This document shows, piece by piece, positions 1-7,105 of a stretch of 21,194 bases of DNA. The notes beneath the pieces were generated by a model. The model saw nothing but the letters and a program-made list of their open reading frames with translations, was not told where the DNA came from and did no database searches. Where the stretch lies: contig DHGD01000138.1 in NCBI GenBank assembly GCA_002402575.1, positions 1-21,194 of the forward strand, in the 5' to 3' direction. The translations under genes were made by a program, and so were the position numbers. This DNA comes from Syntrophomonas sp. UBA4807. GTDB lineage: Bacteria > Bacillota > Syntrophomonadia > Syntrophomonadales > Syntrophomonadaceae. Within the stretch, counting starts at the first letter, position 1, and each line of letters begins with the position of its first letter.

Positions 1-77
1 GATAGCACAGTGAATGAAAATAATGGTAATGTGTAAACAACGATGCCTTGTAATTAAATACCCGGGCTGGAGCATAC

Positions 78-117
78 TGGCAGCTCGAAGGCTGGATTTT
101 TGCCTTAAATGCTGCCA
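78..117 (+). promoter_or_regulatory. Two-part hairpin in the leader upstream of ygiQ
   Basis: An outer 7-bp stem (TGGCAGC 78-84 with GCTGCCA 111-117) encloses an inner 5-bp stem (AAGGC 88-92 with GCCTT 102-106) around a T-rich loop. It ends 40 nt before the ygiQ start codon. No U-run follows it on the + strand, so it does not look like a plain terminator. It could be a folded leader element or the end of an upstream unit. A weak -35/-10 pair (TTGCCT 100-105, TTTAAA 124-129, 18-bp spacer) overlaps it. The pairing is seen; any role is inferred. Confidence 0.35.
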
Positions 118-156
118 TACTGGTTTAAAAAACACAAGTGTAAAAAGGAGCATTAA

Positions 157-1977
157 ATGGACTTCTTACCTGTAAGCCGGGATGATATGAATGATCGAGG
201 GTGGAAGCAGCTGGACATAATCCTGGTTAGCGGGGACGCCTATGTGGACCACCCTGCCTGGGCTGCAGCCTTGCTGGGCAGATATCTGGAACACCATGGC
301 TACAAGGTGGGCGTTATTGCTCAGCCTGATTGGAAAAGCACGGTTGATTTCGTGCGCTTGGGTGCTCCACGGCTTTTTTTTGGAGTCTCGGCAGGCAATC
401 TTGATTCTATGGTCAACCATTATACAGCAGACAAGAAACGCCGCCGTCAGGATGTGTATTCACCTGGGGCAAAGGCCGGACTGCGCCCGGACCGGGCTAC
501 CATCGTCTACACCAACCGGCTGCACGAGGCTTTTCCCGGAGTGCCGGTGATTATAGGCGGAGTTGAGGCTAGCATGCGCCGCCTGGCTCATTATGATTAC
601 TGGAGCGATCAGGTGCGGCGCTCCATGTTGTTGGACAGCAAAGCTGAACTGCTTATTTATGGAATGGGAGAAAAGTCTCTTTTAGAGTCGGCCCAAATAT
701 TAGCACAGGGATGCGGCAGGCAGGCTTTGCACAGGGTAAGGGGAAGTTGTTATGTGGCCGCTGTACCGCCAGAGGAGGCATTGATACTGCCTTCCTATGA
801 AGAAGCCGCTTCGGACCCGGTAAAATTTTCACAGCTGACAAAAATGATCATGCAAAACAGCAATCCTTACCTGGCGCCCGCTCTGGCGCAACAGCATGGC
901 GATCGCTGGGTGATTGTCAATCCGCCCGTATATCCCTTGAAAAGCGCCGAGATGGATGAGATTTATGATCTGCCCTATCAGCGCCTAAGCCATCCGGTTT
1001 ATGAATCTCAGGGCGGCGTCCCCGCCCTGCAATCAGTGCGGTTTTCCATATTGACCCACCGCGGCTGCTTCGGGGGCTGCCATTTTTGTTCCATCGGGCT
1101 GCATCAAGGCAAATTCATCCAGAATCGCAGTCAGGATTCACTGCTCGCAGAGGCCCGTTCATTTAGCAGACACCCTGATTTTAAGGGCAGCGTACTTGAT
1201 GTGGGCGGCCCGTCGGCCAATATGTACGGCTTGGCGGGTAAAGAGACCAAGCGCTGTCAGCGCTGCAAGAGAACAAGCTGCCTGATACCAGCCCCCTGTC
1301 CCAAGCTCGACACCGACCATTCTCCATCAGTACGACTTTGGCGCCAGATGCGCCAGATCAAGGGATTGAAAAATATTCGCGTAGCCTCCGGGGTGCGCTA
1401 TGATTTGATACTCCAGGACACTTCGGGATCATATCTGTATGAGTTGTGCAAGCACCATGTAGGTGGTCAGTTGAAAGTGGCTCCGGAACATGTGGCTGAA
1501 AAAGTCACCGCTTTAATGGGCAAACCGGACCACACCGCCTACCTTAAATTTGTGGAAAGCTTTGCCAGAGTAAACCGCCAACTGGGCAAAGAGCAATACC
1601 TTATCCCCTATCTGATCAGCGCCCATCCCGGCTGTGGTCTGGCAGAAAGCCGGGAGTTGGCTAGTTATGTTGGCCGGCATATGCGGCATAAACCTGAACA
1701 GGTGCAGAATTTCACTCCTCTGCCTATGACAGTTTCGACCAGCATGTACTACACGGGGCTTAACCCTTTCACTCTGGAAAAGGTTTATGTACCCAGAAGT
1801 GCGCAAGAGCGCCGCCAACAACGGGATCTGCTGCAGGGGCCAAGTGGCAAGAAGCAGAAAGACGATGAAGCCCGCCTTCACAAACATAGGCGGGTTAAAC
1901 CGTCCCCACCTTCGCAAAAGGCTGCACCTTGTCAGGTCAGTGCTCATAAGGACAAATTCCGTCGGGGCGGCAATTAA
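157..1977 (+). CDS. YgiQ family radical SAM protein
   Basis: 606 aa, cytoplasmic, radical SAM superfamily; the reaction and substrate of the YgiQ family are not established. The N-terminal block is typical of the family (FLPVSRDDM..., then SGDAYVDHP). The cluster motif C304-x3-C308-x2-C311 binds the SAM-coordinating 4Fe-4S cluster. A second cysteine group, C367-x2-C370-x4-C375-x5-C381, may hold a metal or second cluster. The C-terminal ~50 residues are basic and low in complexity, as in the DUF3362-type tail, and the protein is shorter than the ~740-aa enterobacterial version. The ATG follows AAGGAG by 7 nt. It stands alone; the next intact + strand gene starts 472 nt later. Family call firm, function unknown. 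Confidence 0.9.
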   Translation: MDFLPVSRDDMNDRGWKQLDIILVSGDAYVDHPAWAAALLGRYLEHHGYKVGVIAQPDWKSTVDFVRLGAPRLFFGVSAGNLDSMVNHYTADKKRRRQDVYSPGAKAGLRPDRATIVYTNRLHEAFPGVPVIIGGVEASMRRLAHYDYWSDQVRRSMLLDSKAELLIYGMGEKSLLESAQILAQGCGRQALHRVRGSCYVAAVPPEEALILPSYEEAASDPVKFSQLTKMIMQNSNPYLAPALAQQHGDRWVIVNPPVYPLKSAEMDEIYDLPYQRLSHPVYESQGGVPALQSVRFSILTHRGCFGGCHFCSIGLHQGKFIQNRSQDSLLAEARSFSRHPDFKGSVLDVGGPSANMYGLAGKETKRCQRCKRTSCLIPAPCPKLDTDHSPSVRLWRQMRQIKGLKNIRVASGVRYDLILQDTSGSYLYELCKHHVGGQLKVAPEHVAEKVTALMGKPDHTAYLKFVESFARVNRQLGKEQYLIPYLISAHPGCGLAESRELASYVGRHMRHKPEQVQNFTPLPMTVSTSMYYTGLNPFTLEKVYVPRSAQERRQQRDLLQGPSGKKQKDDEARLHKHRRVKPSPPSQKAAPCQVSAHKDKFRRGGN

Positions 1978-2165
1978 AGTAGTTGCGAGCGGCGGAGCCC
2001 GCAGGTCAGAAATCCGCCGTGCTGCAGGAGACCGATGTCACCTTCTGATTGACGTTGCACCAGCTAAGCGTGGCTTTATTCGGTGTAAGCCGCCACTAAT
2101 GGAGTATAATGCTCCTAAAGAGTTGATTCTACTTTGCCCATCTAGTAAATGAAGGTGATTTTATA
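1978..2165. other. Intergenic region after ygiQ
   Basis: No gene is supported here. The stretch holds an inverted repeat CGGCGG (1990-1995) / CCGCCG (2014-2019) just after the ygiQ stop, without a U-run, and a TATAAT box at 2105-2110 with no recognisable -35 partner. A good Shine-Dalgarno (GAAGGTGA, 2151-2158) belongs to the decayed gene that follows. Confidence 0.4.
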
Positions 2166-2380
2166 ATGCTTGACAGAAGAAGATGGATAGAACTGGTAGC
2201 GGCTGATTGCTTATCTGTGTTATGCTGACCCCATTGGCAATGGCAGTCGATACCCGCCACGGTGATTCGGTCCATATACCGCAAGGCCTGGTAAAAGGCC
2301 CGTTGTTCGTGGCTGGCAACAGCATAGTTGTAGATGCCGATGTGGATGGAGAATCTAGTAGAACCCAGCTGCCATATTAG
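2166..2380 (+). pseudogene. Decayed secreted bactofilin-like protein (frameshifted, truncated)
   Basis: An ATG at 2166 with Shine-Dalgarno GAAGGTGA 7 nt upstream opens a signal-peptide-like start (MLDRRRWIELVAA) but stops at 2226-2228. One frame over, from about 2207 to the TAG at 2378-2380, translation continues through a hydrophobic stretch ending LTPLAMA. It then gives RHGDSVHIPQ, GPLFVAGNSIVVDADVDG and a short unrelated tail. A single-base indel near 2204-2212 would join the two into a signal peptide plus mature start. The GDSV...GPLFVAGN...VDGDV pattern resembles the first turns of the bactofilin / polymer-forming cytoskeletal beta-helix. Normal proteins have many more turns, so most of the gene is missing. 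The broken frame is seen; the family is an inference from a short match. Confidence 0.45.
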
Positions 2381-2449
2381 CGCTGATCTGATAGATAGGA
2401 CTAAATTACAGCTGCGGAGCATAGATCAATTGATGGGAGGGAAATAGTA

Positions 2450-3352
2450 ATGCAGGATAAGATCAATGGCCTGCGGGAGGGAATGTTTAAGGCCGGTTAT
2501 ATCTGCGACGACCGCACCGCCACGGTGCTCTATCTGGGCGAAGCTCTGCACAAACCTATTTTGGTAGAAGGCCCCGCAGGGGTGGGAAAAACCGGGGTAG
2601 CCCAGGCGTTCAGCGTGATGAAGAATCTGCCTCTGGTAAGGCTGCAATGCTATGATGGTATAGACGAGGCCAAAGCCTTGTATGAATGGAACTATAAACG
2701 GCAGTTGCTGCACATTCAGGCTGTGGGCAGTCACAATGTCGATCCCCGGGATGTGGAGCAGGATATTTTCTCGGAACAATATCTGTTGCGCAGGCCGCTG
2801 CTGCAGGCCATCAGTTCCAGCCAGCCCACGGTATTGTTAATAGATGAGATTGACAAAGTCGATTTTGAATTCGAGGCCATGCTCCTGGAATTGCTGTCAG
2901 AATTCCAGATGTCTATACCTGAACTGGGCACAGTCAAAGCCATACATATGCCTTACGTGTTTCTTACCTCCAACGCTACCCGCGAGTTATCCGAGGCTTT
3001 AAAACGACGCTGTCTTTACCTGCATCTCAACTTCCCCACCCTGGACCTGGAAGAACAGATATTGCGCCTCAAAGTGCCGGGACTTACCGATCAGCTGGCC
3101 GAAAAAATCGCCACAGTGGCTCACCGCATTCGTCAGGTGGACCTGAAAAAAGCGCCCAGTATCGCGGAAACTATCGACTGGGCCATGGCCATCATTGAAT
3201 TGGGCCTGGATGACCTCGATCATGCAGTCGCTCTGCAGACCTTAAACGTACTGGTCAAGCATCGTGAAGACCTGGAGAAACTGGAGGGCATGATCTATGC
3301 CCGTAATGATCTTAATTTCCAGCCACGCCCGGTCAACAACCGCGCCTGGTGA
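2450..3352 (+). CDS. MoxR/CoxD-type AAA+ ATPase
   Basis: 300 aa. MoxR-family AAA+ ATPases act as chaperone-like remodelling enzymes, usually with a VWA-domain partner, and help mature or insert cofactors into client complexes; CoxD acts this way on Mo/Cu CO dehydrogenase. Walker A is GPAGVGKTG (41-49), Walker B VLLIDEID (128-135), sensor-1 asparagine in TSNAT (173-177), and arginine finger candidates R186/R187. Length fits the CoxD branch. Shine-Dalgarno GGGAGG lies 9-10 nt before the ATG. The VWA protein starts 42 nt downstream, so the two are almost certainly co-transcribed. No CO dehydrogenase or other obvious client is in the window, so the target is unknown. Confidence 0.88.
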   Translation: MQDKINGLREGMFKAGYICDDRTATVLYLGEALHKPILVEGPAGVGKTGVAQAFSVMKNLPLVRLQCYDGIDEAKALYEWNYKRQLLHIQAVGSHNVDPRDVEQDIFSEQYLLRRPLLQAISSSQPTVLLIDEIDKVDFEFEAMLLELLSEFQMSIPELGTVKAIHMPYVFLTSNATRELSEALKRRCLYLHLNFPTLDLEEQILRLKVPGLTDQLAEKIATVAHRIRQVDLKKAPSIAETIDWAMAIIELGLDDLDHAVALQTLNVLVKHREDLEKLEGMIYARNDLNFQPRPVNNRAW

Positions 3353-3394
3353 CAGGAGGCATCAGAGTTATGCCGCATATCCAGGAGGTGACAT

Positions 3395-4486
3395 ATGAAT
3401 TTTCTAAATAATTTACAGGGATTTTTTGGCGACCTGAGGCGGGAAGGCATTCCGGTCACCACCAGCCAGACCCGTGACTGCTGTCAGGCCTTGCTTTTGA
3501 TTGACTGGCTCAACCCGGACTGCTTCTATATAACCCTCTACAGCACCCTGATTAAAGATTACAGTTTTGAGGCCGCTTTCAACAGTGTTTATTACCGCTA
3601 TTTTTCCTCCGGGCCCGAAATATTGGCCGGAAGGCAGCCTGAGCAGGCACTGCCCGCGCCCCTGCCTCGCGCCGAGACTGCCGCCATGGCGCCGGATGCC
3701 CTGCCCATACACGGCATGGCTTCACTGCGCGGCGGCCTCTCCCAGGCCCTGCGCAATCCCCTGGATGAAACCCTCAGTCTGGCCAGTCTGGAGGATGTAC
3801 AAAAGATGGAGGCTCTGTTCCCTCTTATCTCCCGCCGACTAGCTTCCAAGATGATAAAGAAGAACCGCCGCGATGACAATTCCGCCATCAACTACCGCAG
3901 CACCATGCGTAAAAGCATGGCGACCGGCGGAATGCCGCTTAATATCATGACTGTTAAGCGGCGCCGGGAGAAACCGGTTATTGTAGCCATTTGCGACGTT
4001 TCCGGATCGGTCATGACCTTCAGTTGCTTCGCCCTGGCCATGCTGGCCTCGATGCAGCGCTTCATGCGCCAGCTGCGTACCTTTGGGTTCATAGAGGAAG
4101 TGGATGAGATAACCCCCTGGCTGAGCAGCGGTGATCCCTTGACACTGAGGACTACGGTGCTTCGCAAGGCACGGCTCATCTCCAGCCGCGGCTACACCAA
4201 TTACGGCAAAACCTTTACCGGTTTTATGAGACGCTACAGCAGCTCGCTCAATCACAAAACCACCGTGCTGATATTCGGGGACGCCCGCAACAACTGGTTT
4301 AATGATGAGATTCAAGCCCTGCAGCAGATCAAGACTCGATGCCGCAAGATATACTGGTTCAACCCCGAACCGGAAAGCAGCTGGGGGCAGGGCGACAGCC
4401 GCATGCAGGTTTACAGCAAATACTGTCAGGCCTCATTCTCTTGTCCAAATTTAAACACGCTGCAGGAGGCTATTGGCAAACTGTAG
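3395..4486 (+). CDS. VWA domain protein, CoxE-like, partner of the MoxR ATPase
   Basis: 363 aa, no signal peptide or membrane segment. The C-terminal half is a von Willebrand A domain with the metal-ion-dependent adhesion site D201-x-S203-x-S205 (CDVSGSV), a following GYTNYGKTF block that can supply the MIDAS threonine, and a late LIFGDARNN strand. The N-terminal ~150 residues fit the CoxE/DUF58-like helical region. A near-perfect Shine-Dalgarno (AGGAGGTGA, ~3383-3391) fixes the ATG. Such proteins act with MoxR ATPases as an adaptor for the client. The pair ends at a strong terminator, so it is a two-gene unit. Client unknown. Confidence 0.85.
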   Translation: MNFLNNLQGFFGDLRREGIPVTTSQTRDCCQALLLIDWLNPDCFYITLYSTLIKDYSFEAAFNSVYYRYFSSGPEILAGRQPEQALPAPLPRAETAAMAPDALPIHGMASLRGGLSQALRNPLDETLSLASLEDVQKMEALFPLISRRLASKMIKKNRRDDNSAINYRSTMRKSMATGGMPLNIMTVKRRREKPVIVAICDVSGSVMTFSCFALAMLASMQRFMRQLRTFGFIEEVDEITPWLSSGDPLTLRTTVLRKARLISSRGYTNYGKTFTGFMRRYSSSLNHKTTVLIFGDARNNWFNDEIQALQQIKTRCRKIYWFNPEPESSWGQGDSRMQVYSKYCQASFSCPNLNTLQEAIGKL

Positions 4487-4543
4487 CCCGGGTCGGAGAT
4501 CGGGTTAAGGAAAACAATACACATTCAGGATAATGAAGACCAC

Positions 4544-4576
4544 AAAAAAAGGAGCGGACAATTCCGCTCCTTTTTT
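4544..4576. terminator. Bidirectional intrinsic terminator
   Basis: A perfect 7-bp GC-rich stem (GGAGCGG 4551-4557 / CCGCTCC 4564-4570) with a 6-nt loop has an A7 run on its left and T6 on its right. It can end the MoxR-VWA transcript on the + strand and the EF-G transcript on the - strand; the EF-G stop codon is only 2 nt away. Confidence 0.93.
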
Positions 4577-4578
4577 AA

Positions 4579-6600
4579 CTATGATGCGATGTGGAAGTCC
4601 TCGTAGTGAGAGAACTCCATGGAAAATCCGCCGCGGCCTTGGGTCAGAGACCGCAGGATGGTGGAATAACCGAACATCTCCGCCAAAGGCACGCAGCCCC
4701 GAATGATTTGAGTATTGTTGACGGTGTCCATGGATTGCAGACGACCGCGGCGATTGCTGATATTGCTGATGATATTGCCGGTGAACTCCTCCGGCGCAGT
4801 TATTTCGAGCCGCATGATTGGTTCCAACAATTGCGGCCCAGCTTTACGCATGCAGTCCCTGGCAGCGAGCATGGCCGCGGTGCGAAAAGCCATCTCCGAG
4901 GAGTCAACTTCGTGGAACGACCCGTCTAAAAGGGTGGCCTTGACGTTGACTACCGGATAACCTTTTAACACGCCTTCTCTCAGGGCCTGCTTGATGCCCG
5001 ATTCCACTGCCGGGATATACTCGCGGGGTATAGCCCCGCCTACGATTTTATTGACAAATTCAAAGCCTTCAGCAGGCTCGAGGCGCAACACCAGATGGGC
5101 AAATTGCCCTTTGCCACCAGTCTGTTTGACATAACGGGTGGTCTGTTCGGCGGCCTGGGTAATGGTTTCTTTATATGCCACTTCCGGTTTGCCGATGTTA
5201 AAGTTGACCTTAAATTCTTTGGAAAGACGGTCAGCGATGATCTCCAGATGCAATTCCCCCATGCCGGCGATCAAAGTCTGTCCGGTTTCTTTGTTATAGG
5301 AAAGCTTAAAAGTTGGGTCTTCGGCGGCTATTCTCATCAAGGCCTCCATGATACGGCTTTGATCACTCTGGTTTTTGGGCTCAATGGAAATTTGTATAAC
5401 CGGTTCCGGAAATTCAATGGATTCCAGCAAGAAATGCTGCCCTTCGCGGCATAGAGTATCGCCGGTGTTCACATCTTTCAAGCCGATCAAAGCCACTATG
5501 TCTCCGGCTTCGATCCGGCCGATCTCTTCGCGGTGGTTGGCATGCATACGCACCAGGCGTCCTACCCGCTCTTTGCTGCCACGGCTGCTGTTAAAAACAT
5601 AGCTGCCGGAGTCTATGCTGCCGGAGTAAACTCTGGCAAAGGCCAGTTTGCCGACATGCCGGTCGCTCACAATCTTAAACACCAGTGCCGCCAGCTCACC
5701 TTGGGAATCGGGGATTATATCCATGACGGAATCGCTGCCCTGGCAAATAGCCTCAACTGGAGGCACATCCAACGGTGAAGGCAGAAAATCGACCACCGCG
5801 TCGAGGAGTTTTTGAACCCCGATATTGCGGTATGAGCTGCCGCACAATACCGGCACCATCTCCCCGCTGATGGTGTTGCGGCGAATGACCTGGAGCAAGA
5901 GGTCTACCGGGAGCACCTCGTTGGCCACATAAAGATCCAAGAGGGTTTCATCGCTTTCGGCAAGACTCTCCAGCATCGCCGTCTGCCAATGCAGAGCAAA
6001 ATCCATGCTGTCTTGAGGGATATCCTGGCACTCTATCTGATCCCCGCTGGGACCACAGAAGGTATAATATCTCATTTCGATAAGGTCGATAACTCCGGTG
6101 AAAGTATCTTCTTGGATAACCGGCAGATTTATCACCAGAGGATTGGCACCCAGGCGCTGTTTGATCTGATTGACCACTGAACAGAAATCAGCCCCGACGG
6201 CATCCATCTTGTTAATATAGGCGATTCTAGGCACATGATATTTATCGGCCTGCCGCCATACGGTTTCGGACTGTGGTTCCACCCCGCCTTTGGCGCAGAA
6301 CAACACAACCGCGCCATCCAGGATGCGCAGGCTCCGTTCCACCTCGGCTGTAAAGTCCACATGCCCGGGTGTATCTATTATGTTTATCTGGCAGTTGTTC
6401 CATAAACAGCGTACTGCTGCAGAGGTGACCGTTATGCCGCGTTCTTTTTCCGCAGGCAGATAATCCATTACACTTTCACCATTGTGGGTTTCACCCATCT
6501 TATGGGTCAAGCCGGTATAATACAGAATTCTCTCTGTGGTTGTAGTTTTGCCGGCGTCAATATGAGCTATGATGCCGATATTTCTAAGCTTTTCTAACAT
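4579..6600 (-). CDS. Elongation factor G paralogue (translational GTPase)
   Basis: 673 aa. EF-G drives ribosome translocation, and some paralogues act in ribosome recycling or relieve antibiotic or stress arrest. G1 AHIDAGKT (12-19), G2 threonine in RGIT (54-57), G3 DTPGH (76-80) and G4 NKMD (130-133) are intact, followed by domain II and the EF-G C-terminal domains. It is ~20 residues shorter than typical housekeeping EF-G, and no rpsL/rpsG/tuf genes flank it, so I read it as a secondary copy rather than the str-operon gene. It is nearer to EF-G than to Tet(M): its switch I reads EKERGIT. The ATG fits the family N-terminus, but its Shine-Dalgarno (AAGGAG 6614-6619) is 13 nt away, which is long. 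A consensus promoter and a leader terminator precede it. Confidence 0.9.
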   Translation of the reverse strand: MLEKLRNIGIIAHIDAGKTTTTERILYYTGLTHKMGETHNGESVMDYLPAEKERGITVTSAAVRCLWNNCQINIIDTPGHVDFTAEVERSLRILDGAVVLFCAKGGVEPQSETVWRQADKYHVPRIAYINKMDAVGADFCSVVNQIKQRLGANPLVINLPVIQEDTFTGVIDLIEMRYYTFCGPSGDQIECQDIPQDSMDFALHWQTAMLESLAESDETLLDLYVANEVLPVDLLLQVIRRNTISGEMVPVLCGSSYRNIGVQKLLDAVVDFLPSPLDVPPVEAICQGSDSVMDIIPDSQGELAALVFKIVSDRHVGKLAFARVYSGSIDSGSYVFNSSRGSKERVGRLVRMHANHREEIGRIEAGDIVALIGLKDVNTGDTLCREGQHFLLESIEFPEPVIQISIEPKNQSDQSRIMEALMRIAAEDPTFKLSYNKETGQTLIAGMGELHLEIIADRLSKEFKVNFNIGKPEVAYKETITQAAEQTTRYVKQTGGKGQFAHLVLRLEPAEGFEFVNKIVGGAIPREYIPAVESGIKQALREGVLKGYPVVNVKATLLDGSFHEVDSSEMAFRTAAMLAARDCMRKAGPQLLEPIMRLEITAPEEFTGNIISNISNRRGRLQSMDTVNNTQIIRGCVPLAEMFGYSTILRSLTQGRGGFSMEFSHYEDFHIAS

Positions 6601-6695
6601 TGGGCCTGATACTCTCCTTCATGACAAAAAATTAACGGCATTACTCTAAGTGATGCCGAAAAAGTGCAGCTTAGTTTACCGCTATTATCGAGCAT
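6594..6695 (-). CDS. Possible 33-codon leader ORF upstream of the EF-G paralogue
   Basis: An ATG about 14 nt after the predicted transcription start opens a 33-codon frame. It runs through the whole leader terminator and stops at TAG 6594-6596, so its end overlaps the EF-G start codon (ATGTTAG). A weak ribosome site (GGTG, 7 nt upstream) is present. The encoded peptide starts MLDNSGKLSC and has no known family. Leader peptides of this kind control tet(M) and erm-type genes by ribosome position; that analogy is inference. It could equally be a chance frame in a short UTR. Confidence 0.3.
   Translation of the reverse strand: MLDNSGKLSCTFSASLRVMPLIFCHEGEYQAQC
6626..6658 (-). terminator. Intrinsic terminator inside the EF-G leader (putative attenuator)
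   Basis: On the - strand, CGGCAT (6658-6653) pairs with ATGCCG (6641-6636), extended by an inner ACT/AGT pair, and is followed by TTAATTTTTT (6635-6626). It lies between the consensus promoter and the EF-G gene, just before the Shine-Dalgarno, so it would stop transcription before the gene. A weak competing pair, CTAAG (6674-6670) with CTTAG (6650-6646), could disrupt it. The structure is seen; regulation by attenuation is inferred. Confidence 0.7.
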
Positions 6696-6715
6696 ATTAA
6701 TGCACCCAAATATTA

Positions 6716-6744
6716 ATTATATTGGGTACAGAGGTTGTTGTCAA
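6716..6744 (-). promoter_or_regulatory. Perfect-consensus sigma-A promoter for the EF-G paralogue
   Basis: On the - strand, TTGACA (6744-6739) and TATAAT (6721-6716) are separated by exactly 17 bp. Both hexamers are perfect matches to the housekeeping consensus. The predicted start is near 6709, giving a leader of ~110 nt before EF-G. So strong a promoter ahead of a terminator suggests control by read-through rather than by initiation. Confidence 0.9.
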
Positions 6745-6866
6745 ATTATTTTAAAAATTGAAAATGAGTATCAGTTGTTTAGACCGGTTTGACTTGAGGG
6801 CTATGGGTGAGAACGGTTAATATAGATAGTAGCACCCGCATTGGCAGTACGGAGGGAGAATGGACT

Positions 6867-7094
6867 ATGACACTGTCGCCAGAGCAGAAACAGGTCTGGG
6901 AAAAAGAAAAACAGGCAAGGGAGCAGCGGGTCTTGACCCCTGAGGAAGTGGAGTTAAAGCGCCGCCGTGACGAAGCCCGCATCGATAAAGCTATAAAGAA
7001 GACCGCCAGGCTCGAAAAAATACGCAAATGGACCTACATAGCGGTGGTGGCTATCTACGTTATCAGCGGCGCTCTCTACCTCTATTATCGCTAA
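6867..7094 (+). CDS. Small single-pass membrane protein, unknown function
   Basis: 75 aa. The first ~50 residues are highly charged and probably helical (EKEKQAREQR..., ELKRRRDEARIDKAIKK). One hydrophobic segment (about 54-74) ends in LYLYYR at the C-terminus. This suggests a tail-anchored protein with a basic cytoplasmic helix. I chose the ATG at 6867 because GGAGGGAG (6851-6858) lies 8 nt upstream; an in-frame ATG at 6807 has no ribosome site. A weak promoter may lie at TTGAGG / TAATAT around 6795-6825. It converges on larC, with only 11 nt between the stop codons and no terminator. I do not recognise the family. Confidence 0.65.
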   Translation: MTLSPEQKQVWEKEKQAREQRVLTPEEVELKRRRDEARIDKAIKKTARLEKIRKWTYIAVVAIYVISGALYLYYR

Positions 7095-7105
7095 ATTATG
7101 CCAGT

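Noticed and set aside
1787..2152. A 121-codon + frame running from inside ygiQ into the intergenic region
   Set aside because: It starts inside a firm gene in another frame, lacks a ribosome site, and has low-complexity basic sequence.
2129..2422. A 97-codon frame on the - strand opposite the decayed bactofilin-like gene
   Set aside because: It is antisense to a recognisable, if broken, + strand signal peptide and mature start, and its protein has no visible family features.
4579..6600. A Tet(M)-type tetracycline resistance gene
   Set aside because: The G-domain and length follow EF-G rather than Tet(M), and there are no mobile-element signs; only the leader layout is similar.
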